Below, one piece after another: positions 42,348 through 51,043 of a stretch of DNA of 64,000 nt (positions are counted from its first letter, which is position 1; the number at the start of each line of letters is the position of its first letter). Both the position numbers and the translations under genes were made by a program. A model generated the notes under the pieces. It did not search any database and had not been told where the DNA came from. It saw only the letters and a list, made by a program, of their open reading frames with translations. The DNA comes from Clostridium felsineum DSM 794 (GTDB taxonomy: Bacteria > Bacillota > Clostridia > Clostridiales > Clostridiaceae), in assembly GCF_002006355.2 (NCBI RefSeq), contig NZ_CP096980.1, positions 4,464,001 to 4,528,000 of the forward strand, read 5' to 3'.

Positions 42348-42857
42348 ATGAATAAAATATTATTAGCATCAAATAGAATTACTTTAACACCATTGTCTTT
42401 GCCTGAATTACAAAACATTGAAAAAGACAATATCAATCTTCTTGAAAATACAATTAACAAGGATGCAATATTTGACTTTACCAAAGCTGCAATATCAAAA
42501 AAAATAAATAAAATGCTTAAAGTATCTACAGCTGTACATAATTGGTATACATATTGGTTAATCATTGATAACATAACTAAAATGGGAATAGGTTTTATTG
42601 GTTTTAAGGGTACACCTAATGATAGTGGCTATGTAGAAGTGGGCTATAATATAGCTTGTACTTATAGAAAGCAAGGTATTATGACAGAAGCTCTATCCTT
42701 ATTATCAAATTGGGCCTTAAAAAATCCAAACCTAAAAGGCATAACTGCTTGTAAGGTTTTAAAAACAAATACTGGCTCTAACAGAGTTCTTAAAAACTGC
42801 AATTTCAAATTAACTAATTCTACAGAAGAATTCAATTATTATTTGCTAAAATTATAG
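42348..42857 (+). CDS. GNAT-family acetyltransferase (RimJ/RimL-like)
   Basis: A 169-residue GNAT acetyltransferase of the RimJ/RimL/SpeG-like type. LASNRITLTPLSLPEL is the first strand, VEVGYNIACTYRKQGIMTEAL holds the acetyl-CoA pyrophosphate loop (QGIMTEA, a slightly divergent Q/RxxGxA) and VLKTNTGSNRVLKNCNFKL the conserved NxxSxxvLeKxGF helix. The substrate may be a ribosomal protein N-terminus, polyamine or small amine. Its start lacks a ribosome site, while a strong site lies 50 bp upstream before in-frame stops (see 42290), so its N-terminus or expression is doubtful. Confidence 0.8.
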   Translation: MNKILLASNRITLTPLSLPELQNIEKDNINLLENTINKDAIFDFTKAAISKKINKMLKVSTAVHNWYTYWLIIDNITKMGIGFIGFKGTPNDSGYVEVGYNIACTYRKQGIMTEALSLLSNWALKNPNLKGITACKVLKTNTGSNRVLKNCNFKLTNSTEEFNYYLLKL

Positions 42858-42887
42858 GGAGAAACTCCAAAGGTTCTCCCTAATTAT

Positions 42888-44168
42888 TTATCTATTCAAA
42901 TACTCTATAATTCCTTTTTCAACAATATCTATGGCCGTATCTAACTCTTCCTTTACTACTGTAAGTGGTGCTATAAATCTAAGCACATTGTGCTCTGTTC
43001 CACAGCCTAAAAGTATTAGATTATTATCCTCTGCATATTTTCTTACGAAGGTTAACATATCTGAATCCGGCTCATTATTTTCTTTACAAAATTCCATTCC
43101 CACCATAAGTCCAATTCCTCTAACATCACCAATGCATTTATACTTCTTTTTAAGCTTTAAAAGTTCCTCTTTTAGATAATTACCCATATTTTTTGCATTA
43201 TCTAAAACGCCGTTTTCAAGTTCTTTTATAGTGGCAAGTGACGCAGCACAGGCTACAGGATTTCCACCAAAGGTTCCACCATGTGCACCTGCCGGCCATT
43301 TTTCCATAATCTCTTTTTTACCTATAACCGCACTTAAGGGAAAGCCTGATGCTATAGCTTTTGCACAAGTAAAAATATCTGGCTCTACACCAAAATTTTC
43401 ATGTGCAAAAAGTTTTCCCGTTCTTCCAAAGCCACATTGAACTTCGTCAAAAATGAGACATATTCCATGTTTATCACAAATATTTCTAAGCTCCTTTAAA
43501 AACTTTTTAGGTGGAACAATATAGCCACCTTCTCCTTGAACTGGCTCAACTATAATTGCTGCAACACTTTCAGGTGTAATAAGCTTTTTAAACATATCGT
43601 CAAATTGAGCTGTGCACTCCATCATGCAGTTTTCTTTATTTTGTTTATATGGACATCTAAAACAATAAGGATACTCTGCAAAATATACGCTTGGAAGAAG
43701 TCCCTCATAATTTTCCCTGTATTTAGAGCTTGAACCTGTTATAGACGTAGTTGCTAGAGTTCTCCCATGAAAAGAACCTTTAAAAGATATTACAGCTTGT
43801 CTTTTGGTTACGTATTTAGCTAATTTTATAGCTCCTTCGTTAGCCTCTGCACCACTATTGCTGAAATACACCATTGTTTTATTTCCCGTACACGAAACTA
43901 TTTTTTCTGCAAGTTTAACATAGCTTTCATAATAAACAACATTGTGTCCACCATGTATAAGTTTGTCTATCTGATCCTTTGCTGCTTCTACAACTACCGG
44001 ATTATTATGACCTAAATTACATACCGCAACACCGCTAGCAAAATCTAAAACTTTTCTGCCATCTTCAGTATAAAGATAAGCTCCTGCTCCTTTTATTACT
44101 CCAAGCTTTGTAGCTCTCCCTGCCACAGGTGGAATAACCTTAAGACTTCTTTCATATAAACTGCTCAT
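42888..44168 (-). CDS. Class III aminotransferase (4-aminobutyrate or ornithine type)
   Basis: A 426-residue PLP aminotransferase of subgroup III. DFASGVAVCNLGHNNP is the N-terminal signature, SNSGAEANEGAIKLAKY binds PLP, LIFDEVQCGFGRTG carries the cofactor aspartate and TCAKAIASGFP the Schiff-base lysine. GabT-type 4-aminobutyrate, ornithine and acetylornithine aminotransferases are closest. It is the last gene of the operon AEC transporter - RocB - aminotransferase, controlled by a TTGTATACAA operator. Because RocB precedes it, ornithine delta-aminotransferase is a reasonable guess. The ATG follows AGGAGAG. Confidence 0.88.
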   Translation of the reverse strand: MSSLYERSLKVIPPVAGRATKLGVIKGAGAYLYTEDGRKVLDFASGVAVCNLGHNNPVVVEAAKDQIDKLIHGGHNVVYYESYVKLAEKIVSCTGNKTMVYFSNSGAEANEGAIKLAKYVTKRQAVISFKGSFHGRTLATTSITGSSSKYRENYEGLLPSVYFAEYPYCFRCPYKQNKENCMMECTAQFDDMFKKLITPESVAAIIVEPVQGEGGYIVPPKKFLKELRNICDKHGICLIFDEVQCGFGRTGKLFAHENFGVEPDIFTCAKAIASGFPLSAVIGKKEIMEKWPAGAHGGTFGGNPVACAASLATIKELENGVLDNAKNMGNYLKEELLKLKKKYKCIGDVRGIGLMVGMEFCKENNEPDSDMLTFVRKYAEDNNLILLGCGTEHNVLRFIAPLTVVKEELDTAIDIVEKGIIEYLNR

Positions 44169-44230
44169 TTTTATTCTCTCCTATCTATGTATATATAGAG
44201 GAAACCAAATTACATGGTTCCCTTTTTTAT

Positions 44231-45877
44231 CTATAAAAATTTTTCTATTGTAGTAATTATTAATTTCGGCAAAACTTCAAAAGAGTATGGTTTATACACT
44301 CTTTCCGTCCATTTATGAGCGTCCTTACCATAACACCCGTAGTTTACTGCTGGTATATTAAGCTTTTTTATTTTATTAACTGGAACCTTATAAACCTTAT
44401 CCCAACCTGGAAAATTAGAGGTAAGGCTTTCTATTCCTTCATCATCATCATCTATTCTTAGATAACTGCTATCTGATAAGCTAGGAAAGAATTGCATAAC
44501 CTTAAACTCTTCATTTATTCCCTGCTTTTTTATTTCCTCTGCACTTTCTTTTATTTTATCTATGATTTCATTTTCCTTTTCGTTATCATCATTTAAAGTA
44601 TTGTGCGGACAATATGGTGGTGCAAAAAACATTACTATACAAGGTTTCTTTTCTCCATATATATTAAAAACTTTATCCACAACCTTAAGCGATATTTCTC
44701 TTATATCCACATGGTTATCCACAAGCTTTTGTTCATAACTTTCAAGCTCTTTATCTAAATCCCCATGAAATCTAGCTTTAGCCATTGTGTACAGTTGTGT
44801 ATAAGTTATAACCTTTGCTTCAAAATTTAGCGATTCATACTTTTGATTTGTCATTTCACAATATTTTTTATATCTATCATCATTTCTTTTAATTACTCTT
44901 TCAAAAGCTCTTTCTGCAGCCTTTTTAAGCTTTTCAGCAGCTTCTTTGGGTGATTCCCCATGAACTGTATAATTAAAATAAGCATAAGAAGAAAACGGTG
45001 TTTGAACGTTATAGCTTTCTTTCAAATCTTTAAACTTTAAAACTGAAGGTGGAAGCGTATATTCACCCTTGTATTCATCACAAAGTTCTATATTTAAATC
45101 AATTTCTCTTATTACCTCTGAGGCAATAGCATCTGCATTAATTCCCTCAAAGCATTGTCCTACATGTGTTTCTTTTCCGACAAAATAAAATGCAGGAAGA
45201 AGTTTTCCAACTGTGCCTGTATATAAATATCTTGTGTTATCTCCCTTGTACATTGGACATATATAATCATTGTTTATTGCTAGCGTGTATTCAAGATTAT
45301 ATTTTCTTTTTAATTCCTCTAAAACATCAAGAGATTCAATTATCCCATTATGCTCATTTTCCTCTACTGGTGTTGACATAAATAAAATATTTCCAGAAAT
45401 CTCTTTTACCCTTTTAGATAATTCTTTTAAAACAACAAGATGTACTGCATCACCACTTTTCATGTCTGATGCTCCTCTGCCAAACATCCAATCTCCGCTT
45501 TCAAGATCCCTTCTCACATCTTCATCTAAATCAATTTCTTTAAGCTTTTCCTTAAGAATTTTAGGATCAAAAGCATATTCCTTTAAAGCCCCATAATCCT
45601 CTACTGCTACAGTATCCATATGTCCATGCAAAATTATTGTCTTGTTAGATTGTCCTGCTTCTCCTCTTAATAAAGCAAATATATTCCCCCTTGAAAGCTT
45701 GTCATTTTTAAGTGGAACTCTAAATGCATATCCTTCGTGCTCTTTAAAATAGTCAATCTCCTTTAGGTAACTTAACATCTTATTTCCTATATGTCCTTCG
45801 CCTTCTGTCCCATTTACACTTGGTACTTTTACCAGCTCTATTGTTAAGTTTTCTATTTCTTCACTGATTTTACTCAT
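44231..45877 (-). CDS. rocB: RocB-like M20-family amidohydrolase
   Basis: A 548-residue M20-type metalloenzyme matching RocB, the arginine-utilisation protein of Bacillus. ILHGHMDTVAV has the first metal histidine and aspartate, MFGRGASDMKSG the bridging aspartate, and STPVEENEHNG the catalytic and metal glutamates; a late CYGKDAHKWTERVY carries the last histidine. Length fits RocB, larger than ordinary M20 peptidases. It would hydrolyse an amide or ureido bond in an arginine or citrulline derivative to feed the ornithine pool; the exact reaction is not settled to my knowledge. It lies between the AEC transporter and the aminotransferase. Confidence 0.88.
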   Translation of the reverse strand: MSKISEEIENLTIELVKVPSVNGTEGEGHIGNKMLSYLKEIDYFKEHEGYAFRVPLKNDKLSRGNIFALLRGEAGQSNKTIILHGHMDTVAVEDYGALKEYAFDPKILKEKLKEIDLDEDVRRDLESGDWMFGRGASDMKSGDAVHLVVLKELSKRVKEISGNILFMSTPVEENEHNGIIESLDVLEELKRKYNLEYTLAINNDYICPMYKGDNTRYLYTGTVGKLLPAFYFVGKETHVGQCFEGINADAIASEVIREIDLNIELCDEYKGEYTLPPSVLKFKDLKESYNVQTPFSSYAYFNYTVHGESPKEAAEKLKKAAERAFERVIKRNDDRYKKYCEMTNQKYESLNFEAKVITYTQLYTMAKARFHGDLDKELESYEQKLVDNHVDIREISLKVVDKVFNIYGEKKPCIVMFFAPPYCPHNTLNDDNEKENEIIDKIKESAEEIKKQGINEEFKVMQFFPSLSDSSYLRIDDDDEGIESLTSNFPGWDKVYKVPVNKIKKLNIPAVNYGCYGKDAHKWTERVYKPYSFEVLPKLIITTIEKFL

Positions 45878-45900
45878 TTAACTCATCTCCAAACAAAATT

Positions 45901-46815
45901 CTATATTCCTAAAAATAAAGTAATAATGGGTATAGTTATCATTGACACAATTGTTGTTACTAGAACTATTTTTGAAGCATATTTAAAATTTCTATTATAG
46001 TTCTTAGCAAGTATGGGGCAAAGTGTTCCTCCTGGCATAGCTTCACAAATAATAATTACCCCTATAACAATCTTATTAATCAAAAATGGTTTAAGTGCAA
46101 AATAAATTATCATTGGTATTAAAACCAATCTTAAAGCTGATATATAATATAAAGACCAATCCTTAAAAATATCATTAAATTCTACTGTCGTTAATATAGA
46201 ACCTATTACAATCATTGATAAAGGTGCTGTCATTGATCCCACTAAATTAAAGGCTGAATTTATAACATAGGGTATTTTTATGGACGAAAGCATAAGCACC
46301 ATTCCAAGTATAACCGCCAATATATTATGATTAAGTAATATTTTTTTATAGTTTATTTTTTCTTTCCTTCCATTCATGATCACTATTCCAAATGTCCAAA
46401 TAAACACGTTATATACCAAGTTAAATATTGATGTGTAAAGTACACCTTTATCCCCATATATAACCTTAAGCACTGGAAAGCCTATAAAACCACAATTTGA
46501 AAAAATGCTCATAAACATCAATATATCTTTTCTATCACAATTAAATTTAAAGGAGATAACTTTTCCTATTATCATTGAAATAAAAAAAGCTATAATTGAA
46601 AATATAAGAAGCTGACTTATAATAACAATTGTGTTTACAGAATATTTAACGTTAAAGGATGTTAATATCATTAATGGAAGTGTAATTGTAACTATAAAAT
46701 TTGATATATGACTCGTACTTTCTTCATTAATTATCTTTGCTCTTGCCGCATAATACCCGATCCCCATAACTAAAAATAAAATCATAATTTGCTTAAATAC
46801 ATATATAGTTTTCAT
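45901..46815 (-). CDS. AEC-family (auxin efflux carrier-like) transporter
   Basis: A 304-residue membrane protein with about ten helices in two halves. MKTIYVFKQIMILFLVMGIGYYAARAKII is the family's N-terminus and FIGFPVLKVIYGDKGVLYTS the conserved first-half loop. Bacterial AEC proteins carry malate, malonate or amino acids. First gene of the operon with rocB and the aminotransferase, so the substrate may be an arginine-related compound. Its ribosome site (AGAAAG) is weak. A full operator copy lies 50-70 bp upstream. Confidence 0.87.
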   Translation of the reverse strand: MKTIYVFKQIMILFLVMGIGYYAARAKIINEESTSHISNFIVTITLPLMILTSFNVKYSVNTIVIISQLLIFSIIAFFISMIIGKVISFKFNCDRKDILMFMSIFSNCGFIGFPVLKVIYGDKGVLYTSIFNLVYNVFIWTFGIVIMNGRKEKINYKKILLNHNILAVILGMVLMLSSIKIPYVINSAFNLVGSMTAPLSMIVIGSILTTVEFNDIFKDWSLYYISALRLVLIPMIIYFALKPFLINKIVIGVIIICEAMPGGTLCPILAKNYNRNFKYASKIVLVTTIVSMITIPIITLFLGI

Positions 46816-46863
46816 ACCAAATTACTTTCTTCTATATCCTTTCAATCTATGTACGCAATTTTT

Positions 46864-46885
46864 GTATTTGTATTTGTATACAATT
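46864..46885. promoter_or_regulatory. GntR/FCD operator of the AEC-rocB operon
   Basis: The 22 bp match 26305-26326 exactly, ending in the palindrome TTGTATACAA at 46874-46883. It lies between the D-2-hydroxyacid dehydrogenase stop and the AEC start, about 50 bp upstream. Confidence 0.78.
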
Positions 46886-46899
46886 CTTCTTAAATTATA

Positions 46900-47847
46900 T
46901 TAGTACCCTTTTTCTAAATCAACTATATTTTTTAACTCTTTTCCCTCTTTATATCTCTTCATATTTTCGTAGACTAATTTATATTTCCTCTTAGCCATGT
47001 TTTGTGAAACCCATGAATTATGTGGTGTTATTATAACATTATCCATTTCCCAAAGTGGACTATCCTTCTTTAAAGGCTCCTGTTCAACTACATCTAAAGC
47101 AGCTGATCGTATTTTACCATTCTTAAGAAATTTAATTAACTTCTCTTCACAGACTATCTGCCCCCTGGATGCATTTACAAAAATTGTTCCCGCTTTCATC
47201 ATTGAAAAAATCTTTTCATCTATAAAATGGTATGTCTTATCTGTGATAGGTAATAGACTTATAACAACATCACATTCTTTAAGCATAGCTTCTAGTTCAT
47301 CACTAGAGTAACATTTATTAAAGTTTTCCACCTGATGACCTGTAGTATTAAGGCCTAATACATTAACAGAAAACGCCTGAAGTCTTTTGGCTGTTTCTAT
47401 TGCTATATTTCCAGTTCCTAGTATTCCTACTGTTTCCCCAAAAATTTCTCTAACAGAAGTTCTTAGTTTCCATCTCTTTTCTTCTTTATTTTTGAAAAAA
47501 CCATTTGCTTCCTTATACATAGATAAAATACTCCAAATTATCCATTCCGAAATAGGTACACTATACCCTTCTTTATTATTAGTTACTATAATTCCATTGT
47601 TTTTTACATACTCTTTAGGAACTTGATCAAACCCATCACTTTCAAGCTGAATCCACCTTAATTTCTTAAGATTGCCTATATCAAAATGAGAAAATGGATT
47701 ATAGGTAAACATGAACTCTACATCTTTAAGTTCATCTGTATATTTAAGGTTTCTTTCGCTTTTGGATATAATTTCAAAGCCAAGCTCTTCTAAACTTTTT
47801 ATTTGCTCCTCAGAAAAATGGAAAGTGATTAATGCTTTAGTGTTCAA
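46900..47847 (-). CDS. D-2-hydroxyacid dehydrogenase
   Basis: A 315-residue NAD-dependent D-isomer 2-hydroxyacid dehydrogenase. GILGTGNIAIETAKR is the dinucleotide loop; the catalytic arginine is in NASRGQ, the acid in VVEQEPL and the histidine in TPHNSW. The start is TTG at 47847, behind GGGAGGAGATG. The substrate could be a 2-keto acid from amino acid transamination, phosphoglycerate or glyoxylate. It has its own start region upstream of the AEC operon; the operator for that operon lies after its stop, so it is not obviously in the same regulon. Confidence 0.88.
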   Translation of the reverse strand: MNTKALITFHFSEEQIKSLEELGFEIISKSERNLKYTDELKDVEFMFTYNPFSHFDIGNLKKLRWIQLESDGFDQVPKEYVKNNGIIVTNNKEGYSVPISEWIIWSILSMYKEANGFFKNKEEKRWKLRTSVREIFGETVGILGTGNIAIETAKRLQAFSVNVLGLNTTGHQVENFNKCYSSDELEAMLKECDVVISLLPITDKTYHFIDEKIFSMMKAGTIFVNASRGQIVCEEKLIKFLKNGKIRSAALDVVEQEPLKKDSPLWEMDNVIITPHNSWVSQNMAKRKYKLVYENMKRYKEGKELKNIVDLEKGY

Positions 47848-47994
47848 TATCTCATCTCCTCCCTTTATGTTTTATCATATTGTTAAAATATAGCTGATTA
47901 TTTTACTAATATGGTATCATATTTACTTGTATTTTACAACCTTTTATAATTCATTAATATATCATATATTTTACCACCCTTACTTAATAAAAAA

Positions 47995-48029
47995 ACGTAC
48001 TAGATTTAATCTCACAAAACCTAATACGC
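47995..48029 (-). terminator. Terminator of the hemerythrin-like gene
   Basis: On the minus strand GCGTATTAGGTTT pairs with AAATCTAGTACG, followed by seven T's. It lies 18 bp past the stop at 48048. Confidence 0.75.
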
Positions 48030-48047
48030 TAAAAATTATCTTTTCAT

Positions 48048-48455
48048 CTAATTTATCAATGGATACAAAGCTTCATCTTCCTTATTAAGTCTATTTACAA
48101 GTAATTTAATAACAGCTTCAGTATCATTTTTAAAGTTCAAAATGTTTTCACACACTTTAATCCTAGTATTATATTTATTTTTATATTCTTCAAACTTCTT
48201 ACCTATATCACCCATATCATCTATATATTCTTTTGCAATATTTCTTATACTCTCATCTTCACTTTTTATTAACTCCGGATATAAATATCTGTCCTCTGAT
48301 TGAAGATGAATCTTTAAAATTCCGGATAGTACACTAACAGTTTTAGCTACCTCTATGTAATCCCCTTCACTTATTTTTTTATCTATAAATCCATTTAATA
48401 TTTTTATACTATTATGTATTTCTGTATGTTGTCTTTTAAGATTATTCATATACAT
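48048..48455 (-). CDS. Hemerythrin-like (HHE) protein
   Basis: A 135-residue four-helix protein of the hemerythrin HHE type. The conserved pieces are LKRQHTEI, HLQSEDRYLYPEL and RLNKEDEALYPLI. The last helix has arginine where a histidine ligand is common, so di-iron binding may be weakened or changed. Roles in oxygen or nitric-oxide stress are typical. It starts at ATG 48455 behind GGAGAGG and has its own terminator. Confidence 0.78.
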   Translation of the reverse strand: MYMNNLKRQHTEIHNSIKILNGFIDKKISEGDYIEVAKTVSVLSGILKIHLQSEDRYLYPELIKSEDESIRNIAKEYIDDMGDIGKKFEEYKNKYNTRIKVCENILNFKNDTEAVIKLLVNRLNKEDEALYPLIN

Positions 48456-48553
48456 TTTTACAACCTCTCCTAACCATTTATAAATTCTATATTTTTATTA
48501 TAAATAATTAAATTTAAGAGTTCTGTATCTTATGTTACAAATAAAAATAAAAT

Positions 48554-48585
48554 TACCCATAAAAAACTAATAGCTTTTCATGGGC
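48554..48585 (-). terminator. Terminator of kduD
   Basis: On the minus strand GCCCAT-AAAAGCT pairs with AGTTTTT-ATGGGT, with a TTTTATTTTT tail. It lies about 35 bp past the kduD stop. Confidence 0.75.
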
Positions 48586-48618
48586 AAACACTCTATATTA
48601 TTTATTAAATTGTAAATC

Positions 48619-49401
48619 TTATCTAACTAACCAGCCACCATCAACAGCTAAAACATGACCATTTATATAGTCAGAAGCTTTTGATGCTAAGAATACTACA
48701 GTTCCCATTAAATCAAATGGATCTCCCCATTTTGCTGCTGGTATTCTTGATAGTATTTCATTATTCCTTTTTTCGTCATTCCTTATAGGCTCAGTGTTTT
48801 TAGTGGCAATATACCCTGGAGCTATTGCATTTATTTGAATATTTTTATCAGCCAATTCATTTGCAAACGCTTTTGTTAATCCTGCAACTCCATGCTTTGA
48901 AGCAGTATATGGAGGCACAAACTTTCCCCCCTGGAATGAAAGCATAGATGCAATATTTATTATTTTACCAGCACCTTGTTTTACCATAACCCTTGCTGCT
49001 CTTTGACTTAAATAGTAAACAGAATTTAGATTTGTATTTATTATGTATTCCCAGTCCTCATCCTTATATTCTGTAAGAGGTGCTCTTCTTATAGTACCTG
49101 CATTATTAACAAGTATGTCAAGTCTTCCGTAAACTTCTACACACTTATCAACTATTCCTGATATGTTTTCTTTCTTAGATAAATCCGCTTGATAAAACTC
49201 AACTCTTTTTCCTGTACTCTCTATAAGCTTCCTAGTCTCATCCCAGTTAGTACCGTGTGTAACTATGAATAGATCAGCTCCTGCCTTAGCAAGTGCAAGG
49301 GCATATCCTTGTCCAAGACCTGTATTTCCACCTGTAACTATTGCAACTTTTCCGTCTAGTGAAAAAAAGTCCATTGAAAAATCTTTTACTGAAAAGCTCA
49401 T
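48619..49401 (-). CDS. kduD: 2-dehydro-3-deoxy-D-gluconate 5-dehydrogenase
   Basis: A 260-residue short-chain dehydrogenase. TGGNTGLGQG binds NAD(H), NNAG stabilises the fold, S-Y-K residues are in IASMLSFQGG and YTASK, and the C-terminus is VDGGW. MDFFSLDGKVAIVTGG and THGTNWDETRK point to KduD, which interconverts 2,5-diketo-3-deoxygluconate and 2-keto-3-deoxygluconate in breakdown of unsaturated uronates. A GTTAACGTTAAC operator lies 165 bp upstream, shared with the GH105 gene. Product would feed the KdgK kinase at the left of the window. An alternative assignment is 2-deoxygluconate 3-dehydrogenase, a close homologue. Confidence 0.87.
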   Translation of the reverse strand: MSFSVKDFSMDFFSLDGKVAIVTGGNTGLGQGYALALAKAGADLFIVTHGTNWDETRKLIESTGKRVEFYQADLSKKENISGIVDKCVEVYGRLDILVNNAGTIRRAPLTEYKDEDWEYIINTNLNSVYYLSQRAARVMVKQGAGKIINIASMLSFQGGKFVPPYTASKHGVAGLTKAFANELADKNIQINAIAPGYIATKNTEPIRNDEKRNNEILSRIPAAKWGDPFDLMGTVVFLASKASDYINGHVLAVDGGWLVR

Positions 49402-49565
49402 ATTATTATAACATCCCTTCTTACTCTAACTCTATAATAACTATTTCATCTTTAATCATAATGTCTTTTCATACTTAAAGTGCCTAATGTACTAACTTTA
49501 ATAAAGCTCAACAAAATTTAAATATATAATTTATAAATCAAACATTTACTTATTACGTAATTTCC

Positions 49566-49583
49566 GTTAACGTTAACGTAACA
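49566..49583. promoter_or_regulatory. LacI operator upstream of kduD
   Basis: GTTAACGTTAAC at 49566-49577, followed by GTAACA, is a perfect 12-bp palindrome with the central CG expected of LacI proteins. The same 18 bp recur at 50851-50868. Confidence 0.75.
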
Positions 49584-49632
49584 TATTTAAATTATACATC
49601 TTATTTTTTTTTCAGTCAATATCCATCATTTT

Positions 49633-50619
49633 TCATTCTCTGCAAGATTTTCTTACTACAAGAATTGGCTCTAAAATTACTTTTTCGACTTTTTTTGACT
49701 TATTGTCAATAGAATTTATAAGCATTTTAGCTGCTATAGTACCAACTTCTTTGCTATTTTGGTCAACTGTTGTAAGTGGAATAGATAGCATAGCTGATTG
49801 TTCTATATTATCGTATCCAGCAATTCCAAGATCCATTGGTAGCTTTATTTTGTTTTCATAGCAATATTTCATGACTCCCATTGCAACGGTATCATTTATA
49901 GCAAAAATACTGTCCACACCTTTTTTTATAAGTGTACTTGCTATATTAAACCCATCTTCAAAGGTAGAATTGCTATTTATTATTATTTCATCATTGTATC
50001 TTATTTTATTATCTAGAAGCGCCCTTTTGTAACCCTCAAGCCTTTCGCCAGATGCAGTAGATCTTTCATCTCCTAGTATAACTCCAATTTTTTTATATCC
50101 TTTGCTTATCATATGAGTAATAATTTTAAATGCTCCTGTATAATTATCAATTCCTACAAAATTCACTTCAAGACCTTCTGCAAAGTTATCCGCCATAACC
50201 ATAGGAATTTGATTTAAAATATCCTCATAATCTTTTTTCATAGGTTTCACTGGTAGAATTATCATTCCATCTACTCTACCTTCACTTAAAAAATCTAAAT
50301 ATTTAACCTCATTAATTTTCTTTCTATTGCTATTACATAGTATTAATCCATATCCATGTTTTTCAATATACTCCCCTACACCTTTACTAATATTCGCATA
50401 ATATTGATTAGCAATATCAGGTATAATGAGTCCAATCATATTAGTTTTTTTAGTTATAAGACTTTTTGCTGCTGAATTAGGCTTATATTTTAATTCCTCA
50501 CAAGCCTTTAGTATTTTTTCTCTTGTAGTGACTTTAATATCCGAACTATTATTGAGTGCTCTAGAAACAGTCATTGCTGAAACTCCACAATATTTTGCTA
50601 TATCCTTAATACTAACCAT
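49633..50619 (-). CDS. LacI-family regulator of the unsaturated-uronide genes
   Basis: A 328-residue LacI/GalR repressor. Start assigned at ATG 50619 because VSIKDIAKYCGVSAMTVSRALNN is the canonical N-terminal helix-turn-helix; the longer frame to GTG 50658 adds 13 unusual residues, though it has the better ribosome site (AGGTG). Hinge KPNSAAKSLITKK and ligand domain (MIGLIIPDIANQYYANISKG onward) are complete. It lies between kduD and the GH105 gene, and GTTAACGTTAAC sites lie before both, so it most likely represses both until a disaccharide or uronide inducer is present. Confidence 0.87.
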   Translation of the reverse strand: MVSIKDIAKYCGVSAMTVSRALNNSSDIKVTTREKILKACEELKYKPNSAAKSLITKKTNMIGLIIPDIANQYYANISKGVGEYIEKHGYGLILCNSNRKKINEVKYLDFLSEGRVDGMIILPVKPMKKDYEDILNQIPMVMADNFAEGLEVNFVGIDNYTGAFKIITHMISKGYKKIGVILGDERSTASGERLEGYKRALLDNKIRYNDEIIINSNSTFEDGFNIASTLIKKGVDSIFAINDTVAMGVMKYCYENKIKLPMDLGIAGYDNIEQSAMLSIPLTTVDQNSKEVGTIAAKMLINSIDNKSKKVEKVILEPILVVRKSCRE

Positions 50620-51043
50620 AAAAATCCGACTTACAAAATTTGAAAATCGGCATTTCACCTACCTATTCTATTTCTTATATTTCGTCCTTTGCTTCGTTTA
50701 AACTTTGAATATAAAAATTATATCATATGATTATTATTTTTCACATATAGAAGCTTAATTAGTCAACGTTTTCAATTTTTATTATTTTTCACTATAAAAA
50801 TTACCAAGTAAGTTATTGACAAGCATACTTTATAATGTTACTATAATTTTGTTAACGTTAACGTAACAATTTATTTAATAATTATAATTTGTTATGTTAT
50901 TCAATATTTTTGTAATATTTTGCTACGATTATAGTGTAGTTAAATATTGCATCGTTATATTTACTATTTATTTTGATAACGTGAACATAATAATTCAAAC
51001 GATTACATTTTACTATAAGAAAAGTATTATAAGGAGTGTTATT
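50620..51043. other. Divergent regulatory region lacI/yteR
   Basis: About 420 bp with no real gene; the plus-strand frame that extends upstream of the GH105 start lacks any ribosome site. It contains the operator at 50851 and a weaker relative at 50975-50986 (GATAACGTGAAC). AT-rich promoter sequence lies around both. Confidence 0.6.
50851..50868. promoter_or_regulatory. LacI operator upstream of the GH105 gene
   Basis: GTTAACGTTAACGTAACA, identical to the site upstream of kduD. It lies 176 bp before the yteR-like start, between it and the divergent lacI gene. Confidence 0.75.

Noticed and set aside
50894..51043. N-terminal extension of the GH105 gene
   Set aside because: The added 50 residues are hydrophobic noise from AT-rich operator sequence; the AAGGAGTG site fits the ATG at 51044.
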